Assembly (NCBI RefSeq): GCF_001044425.1
Contig: NZ_LFML01000108.1
Coordinates: 13,607-72,645 of the forward strand
Reading direction: 5' to 3'
Origin: Streptomyces roseus
Lineage (GTDB): Bacteria; Actinomycetota; Actinomycetes; Streptomycetales; Streptomycetaceae
DNA: 59,039 nucleotides
The notes under the pieces are model-generated. The model made no database searches. It had not been told where the DNA came from and was given only the letters and a program-made list of their open reading frames with translations. Positions 25,703 through 33,010 of the stretch are shown here, in pieces (position 1 is the stretch's first letter; each line of letters opens with the position of its first letter). Made by a program: the position numbers and the translations under genes.

Positions 25703-27541
25703 TCAGGGGCAGGTGGCCAGGAGGACGGAGACGACCGTGCAGGTGGCGGTCGCGCTGTCGTCGAGCGGGTCGGGGTCGGCCGGGGCGGACACCGTGCGGG
25801 TGGCGGTGACCGAGACGCGGCCCAGCGAGAGCAGGCCGAGCGGCACCCGGAAGGTCTTGGCCGGGGCCGCGCCGGCGGCGATGGTTGCGAAGGCGCAGGT
25901 CACGGTGGCGCCCGTGGCGGTGCACCCCGGAGCGAGGGAGGTGGCCGAGGAGCCCGGCGGCAGGGTAGCGGTGAGGGTGGCCGAAGTGACCGTACCGGGC
26001 CCGGTGTTGTGGGCCGTCATGGTGTAGGAGAGGTACGGGACGAGCAGGCTCAGGCCCGGCTGTGCGGTCAGGTCCACGTCGATGTCGGCGGGCGGGAGCT
26101 GGTAGGTGTAGCGGGCTGCGGGGGATGCGGCACTGGTACCGCCCGGGGTGGTGACCTGCACGTCGACGGGGCCCGAGGCATGCGCGGGTGCGGTGGCCAG
26201 GCAGGTGGTGGCGGTGCAGGACAGGGCGCCGGCCGGGTTGCCGGGGCCGAAGGTGAGCGCCGTGGCGCCGCTCAGGCCGGTCCCGTGGACGGTGACGACG
26301 GTTCCGCCGTCCGTGGTGCCCGAGGTGGGGCTGAGCGAGGTCACGACGGGGACGGGGAGATAGGTGTAGCGGGCTGCGGGGGTCGTGGCACTGGTACCGC
26401 CGGGCGTGGTGGCCCGGATGTCGACCGTGCCGGTGCCGGCCGGGGCCGTGGCGGTGCAGGAGGTCGGGGTGCAGGTGACGCCGGTGGCGGGGTTGCCCGG
26501 GCCGAAGGCGAGGGTGGCGCCGGTCAGGTGGGTGCCGGTGAGCGTGAGAGACGTACCGCCCGCGGCGGGACCGGTGTCCGGGCTGACGCCGGTGAGCGTG
26601 GGAGCCTCCGGGAGGAAGGCAAACACGATCCGGCCGTCCCCGGCGTTGGCTCCCTCGGTCAGGGTGACCGGCGAGCCGGGCAGGGTGCCGGACACCAGGC
26701 TGGATCCGCCGCCCCCGCCGCCGCCCCCGCCACCGGTGGTTCCGTACCGGCCGCCGGCTCCGCCCCGGCCGCCGCCGCCGTACCCGGCGCCACCGCGGCC
26801 GCCGGCCCCCGTCGGGTTGTAGACGCCCTGTGGGGCGGATCCGCCGGAGCCGTTCGGGTGGGCGCCGGGAGAACCGTTCGCGCCCTCATTGTCCGTGCCC
26901 GGCCCCCCGATGCCCGCGGCACCGCCGGCGGTGGCGGTGCCCGGGCCGCCGCCCGTACCGCCCTGTGCGTCCGGGACCAGGCCGTTGCCGTCGCCTCCGG
27001 CGCTGCCGCTGTCCCCGCCCGCGCCGCCCCGGTAGGACGGGGAGCCGATGCCCGGGCCTCCCGCGCCGCCGCCCGAACCGGCCGTCAGCAGGGGGGCGTT
27101 GGCGTCGGTGGTCACCGCGACGAGGGCTCCGCCCGAACCGGGTGCGCCGAACTGCGGATTCGCCGCCGCGTTGGCGCCGCGGCGGCCGACGGTGACGTTG
27201 AACGTCTGCCCGGGGGGCGTGGGCAGGCTCGCCACCAGGTGCGCGCCCTTGCCGCCGGGTGTGCCGTCATAGGCGTTGCCGCCTCCGGCGCCGTCGAGGG
27301 TGACCACGGCGCCGGTGGTTCCCTCGGGCACGGTGAGGCTTCCGGAGCCCCCCGCCGTGCAGGTGATCGTGGTGATGCCGTCCGCGACGGCGGGGGCGGC
27401 GCACACCCCTTCGGCCGCTGCCGGAAGCGCCAGGGCGGTGAGACCGCCCGCAGCGAGCGCGGACGACGCGGTCAGGACCAGCAGCCGGTCGCGCCAGCGG
27501 GTTCTCGGTCCGCGGAGTAACCCTTTCGATGACATCGGCAT
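25703..27541 (-). CDS. Secreted Gly-rich protein with two IPT/TIG repeats and a DUF11-like domain
   Basis: This 612-residue exported protein has a signal peptide at residues 1-43 (basic start, hydrophobic LLVLTASSALAAGGLTALAL, cleavage near PAAAEG). A Gly/Ala-rich region (about 65-290) follows, including a run of ten glycines, then two tandem IPT/TIG beta-sandwich repeats of 86 residues (about 305-475) and a DUF11-like surface domain with four Cys (about 480-610). It is probably a surface or matrix protein; no enzyme motif is seen and no sortase signal or membrane anchor ends it. Codon 8 is the rare Leu codon TTA, read by the bldA tRNA in Streptomyces, which points to control by development. 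GAGGAGG precedes the ATG; a second ATG two codons on is possible. Confidence 0.85.
   Translation of the reverse strand: MPMSSKGLLRGPRTRWRDRLLVLTASSALAAGGLTALALPAAAEGVCAAPAVADGITTITCTAGGSGSLTVPEGTTGAVVTLDGAGGGNAYDGTPGGKGAHLVASLPTPPGQTFNVTVGRRGANAAANPQFGAPGSGGALVAVTTDANAPLLTAGSGGGAGGPGIGSPSYRGGAGGDSGSAGGDGNGLVPDAQGGTGGGPGTATAGGAAGIGGPGTDNEGANGSPGAHPNGSGGSAPQGVYNPTGAGGRGGAGYGGGGRGGAGGRYGTTGGGGGGGGGGSSLVSGTLPGSPVTLTEGANAGDGRIVFAFLPEAPTLTGVSPDTGPAAGGTSLTLTGTHLTGATLAFGPGNPATGVTCTPTSCTATAPAGTGTVDIRATTPGGTSATTPAARYTYLPVPVVTSLSPTSGTTDGGTVVTVHGTGLSGATALTFGPGNPAGALSCTATTCLATAPAHASGPVDVQVTTPGGTSAASPAARYTYQLPPADIDVDLTAQPGLSLLVPYLSYTMTAHNTGPGTVTSATLTATLPPGSSATSLAPGCTATGATVTCAFATIAAGAAPAKTFRVPLGLLSLGRVSVTATRTVSAPADPDPLDDSATATCTVVSVLLATCP
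26103..26618 (-). repeat. Two tandem 258-bp repeats (IPT/TIG units)
   Basis: Segments beginning TAGGTGTAGCGGGCTGCGGG at 26103 and 26361 are nearly identical at their starts and remain clearly related over 258 bases each. They encode the two IPT domains, both ending PAARYTY. The period equals 86 codons, so this is a domain duplication inside the gene. Confidence 0.8.
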
Positions 27542-27947
27542 CTCCCCCTCCTCAGTTCCGCCCGGCCGCGACCGGAGGCGAAGTCTCCCGGAAAGCCGCT
27601 GCCGGGCGCTCCGGCACGACGAACCGGCGCGCCGATCCCCGTGGCGCCGCCCGCGTTCGCCGGTGTCGCCGGACCACGCGTGCGAGCGGGGCCCGGCGAC
27701 AACGGCGGAAGCATCGCAGCGGGCGCCGCGCGGTGAGGGAGAAACCCGAAATCACGTCCTTCCCCGTGCCGGGAGGGAGTAGGTGGGGCGAGGCCGATGT
27801 CCTCCCGTCTCCCGTGCACGCCGGCCACATCATCACGGCCGGGGACGGCCCGCACGCTCTCGGTCGGTGATGGCCCCGCGACCCGGTCGGGGCCACTGAT
27901 GGCCCAGTCCGGGCGACGGGCCGGACGAATTCGCTTTGACTGGCGCC
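27542..27947. other. 406-base divergent intergenic region
   Basis: No supportable gene is seen between the secreted IPT protein gene (leftward) and the NarK-like carrier (rightward). Short frames here are Arg/Pro-rich and unconvincing. The region holds the ribosome-binding site GAGGAGG of the IPT gene at its left end and the inverted and direct repeats at 27868-27905 close to the carrier. Promoters for both genes must lie here but no clear -10/-35 pair was found. Confidence 0.7.
27868..27905 (+). promoter_or_regulatory. Overlapping inverted and direct repeats upstream of NarK-like gene
   Basis: TGGCCCCG (27871-27878) pairs perfectly with CGGGGCCA (27888-27895), while GGGCCA (27890-27895) can instead pair with TGGCCC (27900-27905). 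TGATGGCCC is also directly repeated at 27868 and 27897. The two hairpins share an arm and are mutually exclusive, as in attenuators; alternatively the repeats may bind a regulator. The site lies 42-79 bases before the start. Confidence 0.4.
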
Positions 27948-29180
27948 ATGGAGACGGAAGCCAAACCTCCCGCCGGGGCGTACCGCAACCTCGCCGTCGC
28001 TACGGTCGGCTTCGCCCTCACCTTCTGGGCGTGGGACCTCATCGCCCCGCTGGCCGCCGGCTACAAGGACCGGCTGGGCCTGAGCGACTTCCAGCAGGCG
28101 GTCCTGGTCGCCGTCCCGGTCCTGGTCGGGTCACTCGGCCGCATCCCGGCCGGCGCGCTCACCGACCGGTACGGCGCACGCGTCGTCTTCCCCCTGGTCG
28201 CGGCGCTGACCATCGTCCCGGTGCTGCTCCTCATTCCCACCCGCGACAGCTACGGGTGGGTTCTCCTGGCCGGGTTCCTCCTCGGCCTGGGCGGGACCAC
28301 GTTCGCGATCGGCGTGCCCCTCGTGAACTCCTGGTTCCCGCCCCGCCGCCGGGGCTTCGCCCTCGGCGTGTTCGGCATGGGGACCGGAGGTGTCGCCCTT
28401 TCGGGATATTTCACGCCCCGGATGGCGGCACACGGCGAGAACCTCCCGTTCCTCGTCGTCGCGATCGCACTGGCCGCGTTCGCCGTCGCCGCCGCCTTCC
28501 TCATCACCGACCGCCCCGGCCGGCCCGTCCCCACCGCCCCGCTCTCCGCCCGGCTGGTCGGCGCGGGGAGGCTGCGGGTCACCTGGGAGCTGTCCGCCCT
28601 GTACGCGATCGGATTCGGCGGGGTCGTCGCGTTCGGGGTCTACCTCCCGACCTACCTCAAGACGTGGTACGAGCTGTCGCCCACCGATGCGGGCGCCAAA
28701 GCGGCCGGCTTCGCGCTGGTCACCGTCGTCTTCCGGCCGGTCGGGGGCCGGCTGTCCGACCGGTTCCACCCGGCTCTCGTCACCGCCGGGGCGCTGGCCC
28801 TCGTCGCGCTCTTCGCGGTGGTCCAGGCCTTCGATCCCCCGCTGTACCCCCTCGGCACCCTCGCCCTGCTCCTCATGGCGGCCGGGCTCGGGGCGGCCGG
28901 CGGCAGCGTCTTCGCCCTCGTCTCGCAGGTGACACCGCAGGAACGGGTCGGCAGCGTCACCGGCATCGTGGGCGCCGTGGGCGGCCTCGGGGGGTTCGTC
29001 CCCCCGCTGCTGATGGGCGCCGTCTACAGCGCGAAGGGCTCGTACTCCATCGGCTTCATGCTCCTGTCCGACCTCGCCCTCGCGGGCTGCGTGTACGCGT
29101 ACGGCCGGATGCGGAACCTGGAGCCCACCTCGGCGGCGCCCGCCCCGGAGCCCCTCCCCGTGCTCGGCCGACGCCCGTAG
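27948..29180 (+). CDS. MFS transporter, nitrate/nitrite (NarK)-like
   Basis: This 410-residue carrier has about 12 membrane segments. The start METEAKPPAGAYRNLAVATVGFALTF and the first-helix region FWAWDLIAPLA, followed by LGRIPAGALTDRYGAR (MFS motif A) and GLGGTTFAIGVPLVNSWFPPRRRGFALG, match the nitrate/nitrite porter group closely. The last of these contains the conserved glycine-rich nitrate-signature-like helix and the WFP segment. It probably moves nitrate or nitrite across the membrane. There is no classic Shine-Dalgarno site; an in-frame TTG four codons upstream is an alternative start. No nitrate reductase or nitrite reductase is adjacent. A strong terminator follows. Confidence 0.88.
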   Translation: METEAKPPAGAYRNLAVATVGFALTFWAWDLIAPLAAGYKDRLGLSDFQQAVLVAVPVLVGSLGRIPAGALTDRYGARVVFPLVAALTIVPVLLLIPTRDSYGWVLLAGFLLGLGGTTFAIGVPLVNSWFPPRRRGFALGVFGMGTGGVALSGYFTPRMAAHGENLPFLVVAIALAAFAVAAAFLITDRPGRPVPTAPLSARLVGAGRLRVTWELSALYAIGFGGVVAFGVYLPTYLKTWYELSPTDAGAKAAGFALVTVVFRPVGGRLSDRFHPALVTAGALALVALFAVVQAFDPPLYPLGTLALLLMAAGLGAAGGSVFALVSQVTPQERVGSVTGIVGAVGGLGGFVPPLLMGAVYSAKGSYSIGFMLLSDLALAGCVYAYGRMRNLEPTSAAPAPEPLPVLGRRP

Positions 29181-29307
29181 AGGTGACCGCACCGTCCCGT
29201 CGGCCTCACCCCGCCCGTCCCCCAATGGCATACGCGTACCCGCTCCGTACGGGCGGTGCGGGCCGGGCCGTGGCACGGTGGCAGGGCGAGGTGAGGTCCA
29301 CGCACGC

Positions 29308-29346
29308 GGGGCCCGGCCGGCGAAGAAGCCACCCCGGCCGGGCCCC
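29308..29346 (+). terminator. Perfect 13-bp stem terminator
   Basis: Arms 29308-29320 and 29334-29346 (GGGGCCCGGCCGG and its complement) pair perfectly around a 13-base loop, downstream of the NarK-like gene and 70 bases before the CBM48 mini-gene. Confidence 0.72.
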
Positions 29347-29416
29347 GCACGGACCCGGAACCGGCACTCCCCCACCACCCGCGCATCCGCCCCACCACCT
29401 ACGGCTGGAGAACACC

Positions 29417-29692
29417 GTGCTGGAACGCAAGTCGGCCAGAGGCCGCACCAAGGTCACCTTCGTCCTGCCCGAGAGCAACCCGGACGGCCCGGTCAGCGTC
29501 GTCGGGGACTTCAACCACTGGAACCCGGCCGCCCACCCCCTCCAGCCCCGCGGCGACGGCACCCGCGCGGCCGAGGTGTCCCTGCCCGCGCACAGCGCGC
29601 ACTCCTTCCGCTACCTCGCCGCCGGCGACTACTGGTTCAACGACGAGCACGCCGACGGACATGACGGGACCAACAGCCGCCTCCACACCTGA
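29417..29692 (+). CDS. Stand-alone CBM48/isoamylase-N-type domain protein
   Basis: This 91-residue protein is a single early-set/CBM48 beta sandwich. TKVTFVLPESNPDGPVSVV followed by GDFNHWNPAAHPL is the hallmark GDFNxW motif, and FRYLAAGDYWFNDEHADG closes the domain. In large enzymes such as branching enzyme and isoamylase this domain binds alpha-glucans, and related modules in AMPK and GlgE-type proteins bind glycogen. Here it stands alone. The GTG start has GGAG seven bases upstream. It lies tail to tail with the GH15 alpha-glucan hydrolase gene, 51 bases away, suggesting linked roles in glycogen or maltodextrin metabolism. Confidence 0.85.
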   Translation: MLERKSARGRTKVTFVLPESNPDGPVSVVGDFNHWNPAAHPLQPRGDGTRAAEVSLPAHSAHSFRYLAAGDYWFNDEHADGHDGTNSRLHT

Positions 29693-29700
29693 GCGCCTCG

Positions 29701-29726
29701 CCGGTCCACGCTCGTGGGCTCACCGG
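29701..29726. terminator. Possible hairpin between convergent genes
   Basis: CCGGT-CCAC-loop-GTGG and ACCGG form a 9-bp stem with a four-base bulge on one side, between the 3' ends of the CBM48 and GH15 genes. It is weaker than the other terminators in the window. Confidence 0.35.
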
Positions 29727-29743
29727 ACGGTGCGCCCATGGAC

Positions 29744-31576
29744 TCAGCCGAGGGCGCGGTCGAGGTTGAAAGCCGCGCTGATCAGCGAAAGGTGGGTGAA
29801 CGCCTGCGGGAAGTTGCCCAGTTGTTCTCCGCTGCGGCCGATCTCTTCGGCGTAGAGGCCGACGTGGTTCGCGTAGGTCAGCATCTTCTCGAACGCCAGC
29901 CGGGCCTCCTCCAGACGTCCGGCGCGCGTGAGCGCCTCGACGTACCAGAAGGAGCAGATCGAGAACGTGCCCTCGGAGCCCCGCAGGCCGTCCGGGCTGA
30001 CCTCCGGGTCGTAGCGGTAGACCAGCGAGTCGGAGACCAGGTCCGCGGTGAGCGCGTCCAGGGTCGAGAGCCACTTCGGGTCGGTGGGCGAGATGAACTT
30101 GGCCAGCGGCATCATCAGCACCGCGGCGTCGAGTACGTCGTCCCCCAGCCCCTGGGCGAACGCTCCGCGCTTCGCCGACCAGCCCTGCTGCATGATCTGC
30201 CGGTAGATCGCGTCCCGGTTCCGCTGCCAGCGCAGAAGATCGGCCGGCAGGCCGCGCCGGTTGGCCATCCGGATGGCCCGTTCGATCGCGACCCAGCACA
30301 TGAGCCGCGAGTAGACGAAGTTCCGCCGGCCGCCGCGGGTCTCCCAGACCCCTTCGTCGGGCTGGTCCCAGTGGTCGCAGAGCCAGTTCACCACTGCGTC
30401 GACCTCGTCCCAGTGGTCGCTGCTGATGGGCCGGCCCCACTTGTCGTACAGGTAGACCGAGTCGATCAGCGCGCCGTAGATGTCCAGCTGGAGCTGTTCG
30501 GTGGCGGCGTTGCCCACCCGCACCGGAGCGGATCCCAGGTGCCCTTCGAGGTGGGACATCTCGGTTTCGGGCAGCTCGGTGCGTCCGTCGATGCCGTACA
30601 TGATCTGCAGCGGGCCCGTGGGCCCGACGCCCCGCATGATGCCCCGGTCGGACAGGAAGCCCATGAACGCCTCCGCCTCGGTCGTGAAACCCAGGCGGAG
30701 CATGGCGTAGATCGCGAAGGCGGCGTCGCGGACCCAGACGTACCGGTAGTCCCAATTGCGCTCGCCGCCGACCCATTCGGGCAGGCTGGTCGTCGGTGCG
30801 GCCACGATCGCACCGGTCGGCGCATAGGTGAGCAGCTTGAGCAGCAGCGCCGAGCGGTGGACCATCTCCCGCCACCGGCCGCGGTAGCGCGACTGGCTCA
30901 GCCATCGGCGCCAGAACCGGACCGTGGCCTCGAACTGCTCCTCCGCCTCGGCGTGCGGACACGCCAGCGGGCGGACGTCATCGCTGATCTTGTCGAGGGC
31001 GAAGACCACGGACTCGCCTTCGAGGAGCTTGAAGTGCGACCACACGTCCGTGGCGTCGCTTTCGAGCGGCACGGTGGAGGTCAGCGCCAGCGAGATCGAC
31101 GGGGAATCGAAGACGGCCTCGTGGCCCTGCACGCGTACGGTGTGCGGCTCGGCGCCGTAGCCGAAGCGGGGGGCGATGCGCGTCCTGAAGGGGAGGGAGC
31201 CGCGGACGCAGATCACTCGGCGGATCAGCCGGTGCCGGGACGCCTCGCGCGACTCGTCGACGACCGGCATGAAGTCCTGGATCTCCGCCACCCCGTCCTC
31301 CGCGTAGAACCGCGTGATCAGGACGTTGGTGTCGGGGAAGTAGAACTGTCGCGTCCGCGTCGCGATGTCGGTGGCCAGTTCCCACGAGCCGCCCTTGTCC
31401 GCGTCGAGGATGGACGCGAAGACGCTCGGTGCGTCGAAGCGGGGGCAGCAGTACCAGTCGATGGTGCCGTTGGCTCCCACGAGCGCGGCGGTGCGAAGAT
31501 CACCGATCAGGCCGTGCTGGGCGATGGGCAGGTAGCGTGCGCCGTCCGCTCCCGCGGCTCCGTTCCCGAACTCCAT
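29744..31576 (-). CDS. Glycoside hydrolase family 15 protein (glucoamylase/trehalase type)
   Basis: This 610-residue protein has an N-terminal beta-sandwich domain (LIGDLRTAALVGANGTIDWYCCPRFD is the family's usual opening, read in two parts) and a C-terminal (alpha/alpha)6 barrel with RNWDYRYVWVRDAAF near residue 284, the sugar-binding signature of GH15. Bacterial relatives hydrolyse alpha-1,4/1,6-glucans or trehalose in the cytoplasm; in actinobacteria many of this length act on trehalose. No signal peptide is present. GGGAGGT precedes the ATG. A perfect 16-bp palindrome like an SOS box lies 118 bases upstream. Confidence 0.9.
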   Translation of the reverse strand: MEFGNGAAGADGARYLPIAQHGLIGDLRTAALVGANGTIDWYCCPRFDAPSVFASILDADKGGSWELATDIATRTRQFYFPDTNVLITRFYAEDGVAEIQDFMPVVDESREASRHRLIRRVICVRGSLPFRTRIAPRFGYGAEPHTVRVQGHEAVFDSPSISLALTSTVPLESDATDVWSHFKLLEGESVVFALDKISDDVRPLACPHAEAEEQFEATVRFWRRWLSQSRYRGRWREMVHRSALLLKLLTYAPTGAIVAAPTTSLPEWVGGERNWDYRYVWVRDAAFAIYAMLRLGFTTEAEAFMGFLSDRGIMRGVGPTGPLQIMYGIDGRTELPETEMSHLEGHLGSAPVRVGNAATEQLQLDIYGALIDSVYLYDKWGRPISSDHWDEVDAVVNWLCDHWDQPDEGVWETRGGRRNFVYSRLMCWVAIERAIRMANRRGLPADLLRWQRNRDAIYRQIMQQGWSAKRGAFAQGLGDDVLDAAVLMMPLAKFISPTDPKWLSTLDALTADLVSDSLVYRYDPEVSPDGLRGSEGTFSICSFWYVEALTRAGRLEEARLAFEKMLTYANHVGLYAEEIGRSGEQLGNFPQAFTHLSLISAAFNLDRALG

Positions 31577-31694
31577 GCCGACCTCCCTGCCGCCTCGCCG
31601 TGGCGGGGTGGGCGGGAACCAAGAAGACCAAGAAGACCTTGCCCTTCATGGTAGAACGCTCCCGGATTCCGGCGCGGCGAGGAGAGGGACAACA

Positions 31695-31710
31695 GCGAAC
31701 AATTGTTCGC
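31695..31710. promoter_or_regulatory. Perfect 16-bp palindrome resembling a LexA (SOS) box
   Basis: GCGAACAATTGTTCGC is its own reverse complement. The pattern CGAAC-N4-GTTCG matches the LexA box known from Gram-positive bacteria and actinobacteria. It lies 118 bases upstream of the GH15 start and 11 bases after the VOC gene stop, in an AT-richer spot. Binding by LexA is inference. Confidence 0.55.
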
Positions 31711-31721
31711 CACCGCAGGCG

Positions 31722-32159
31722 TCAGTCCTTCTTCAGCTCCTCGGCGAGCATCACGAGGATGCCGCTGGGACCGCGGAGGTACGTGAGCTTGTAGACGTCC
31801 TGGTAGGTCGCCACACCGCGAAGCGGGAGGCACCCGTGCTTCGCCGCCGTCTCGAGGGCTTTGTCGATGTCGTCCACGGAGAAGGCGACGCGGTGCATGC
31901 CGATCTCGTTGGGGCGCGTGGGCTCCGTCTCGATCGCTTCTGGGTGGACGTACTCGAAGAGCTCCAGGCGCCCTTGGCCGTCCGGCGTCTGGAGCATCGC
32001 GATGTGGGCGTGATTGCCATCGAGGCCGACGGCGGTGTCGGTCCACTCCCCACTGACCGTGTCACGGCCGATGACGGTGAGGCCGAGGTCGGTGAAGAAG
32101 GAGATCGCCGCTTCGAGGTCGCGAACGGCGATGCCGACGTTCTCAAGTCTGATGCCCAT
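31722..32159 (-). CDS. VOC-family (glyoxalase-like) protein
   Basis: This 145-residue protein comprises two beta-alpha-beta-beta-beta repeats of the vicinal oxygen chelate fold: MGIRLENVGIAVRDLEAAI opens the first and MHRVAFSVDDIDKAL the second. Likely metal ligands include the His of HAHIAML, the Glu of LELFEYV, the His of MHRVAF and a C-terminal acidic residue. Members include glyoxalases, epimerases and resistance proteins. The reaction cannot be chosen; methylmalonyl-CoA epimerase is a possibility by length but is not supported by context. An in-frame ATG three codons upstream (MRRMG) is an equal alternative start. The SixA-like gene lies 50 bases upstream on the same strand. Confidence 0.85.
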   Translation of the reverse strand: MGIRLENVGIAVRDLEAAISFFTDLGLTVIGRDTVSGEWTDTAVGLDGNHAHIAMLQTPDGQGRLELFEYVHPEAIETEPTRPNEIGMHRVAFSVDDIDKALETAAKHGCLPLRGVATYQDVYKLTYLRGPSGILVMLAEELKKD

Positions 32160-32209
32160 GCGGCGCATGCTACCGATCCCGAACCGGGCGGATCGAGCGT
32201 TTGCGGCAG

Positions 32210-32785
32210 TCACACGGCCTGGCCTCGGGGGACGGCCAGGTCCGTGAGCAGCGCGGCGTCCGGGCCGAGGTCCGACCAGGGGCCGCGCAGGGCCAGTACG
32301 GCCACCGCCGAGGTCGGGAACTTGGTCCGGGCGCGCTCCAGGGCATCGCCCACGGCCGCCGCGGCGACCACCAGCAGCAGGTCTTCCAGTCCCGGGTTGT
32401 GGCCGACCAGCAGCAAGGTGCCCACTTCGGGCGGGACTTCGCGGATGACATCGAGGAGGTCGCACGCGTCCGCCGCGTACAGGCGCGGGTCGTGCCGGAC
32501 CGGCGGTGTGCGGTCCAGTTCCGCAGCGGCCAGGTCCCAGGTGTCCCGGGCGCGGCGCGCCGGGGAGCACAGCACGAGGTCCGGCACGCCGAGGGAGCGG
32601 GCGAAGAGCCGGCCGACCGCCGGCGCGTCGCGCACGCCGCGGGGCCCGAGCGGGCGGTCGTGGTCGGGAACCCCGTCCGGATAGGCGCTCTTGGCGTGTC
32701 GCAGGATCACGAGTCGGCGCCCGGTGTCGTGCGGCCCCGCACTGCGTACGTCCTGGCTCTCGGGTGACCCGTCTCCGTGCCTCAT
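32210..32785 (-). CDS. SixA-type histidine phosphatase
   Basis: This 191-residue protein is a short histidine-phosphatase (phosphoglycerate-mutase fold) with catalytic motif LVILRHAKSAYPD near residues 24-36, the SixA form RHAKS, second arginine in CSPARRARDTW, and the second catalytic histidine in LLVGHNPGLEDLL. SixA in E. coli removes phosphate from histidine phosphotransfer proteins; actinobacterial relatives are mostly uncharacterised. About 22 residues precede the first strand, longer than usual, but no better start codon is seen. It is divergent from a lipoprotein hydrolase gene. Confidence 0.9.
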   Translation of the reverse strand: MRHGDGSPESQDVRSAGPHDTGRRLVILRHAKSAYPDGVPDHDRPLGPRGVRDAPAVGRLFARSLGVPDLVLCSPARRARDTWDLAAAELDRTPPVRHDPRLYAADACDLLDVIREVPPEVGTLLLVGHNPGLEDLLLVVAAAAVGDALERARTKFPTSAVAVLALRGPWSDLGPDAALLTDLAVPRGQAV

Positions 32786-33010
32786 ACCCCGAGCGTAGAG
32801 GCCCCGGGACCTGGTCGGGTCGGCCCGGGCCGGGTCCGTACGGGCGTCCGCACGCTCGCCGCCGGGCCGCCCGAACGGCGCAAGGGCGGTCGGGCGCGGC
32901 GCGGGGGTGCGATGTCCCTGTTCAGGGGCGGGTGGGAGCGGTGGCCGGCTCGCTCCGGGCGCGGCGGTCCGGGAGGTCGGGGCTCCCGTCCGGCTCTACG
33001 CTCCGGTGCC

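Noticed and set aside
26700..27030. GGC/GCC-rich stretch resembling a minisatellite
   Set aside because: It encodes the glycine-rich region of the secreted IPT protein and does not have a fixed period at DNA level.
32174..32195. Short inverted repeat CGATCC/GGATCG before the VOC gene
   Set aside because: Six-base arms in a region this GC-rich are too weak to call a terminator or operator.
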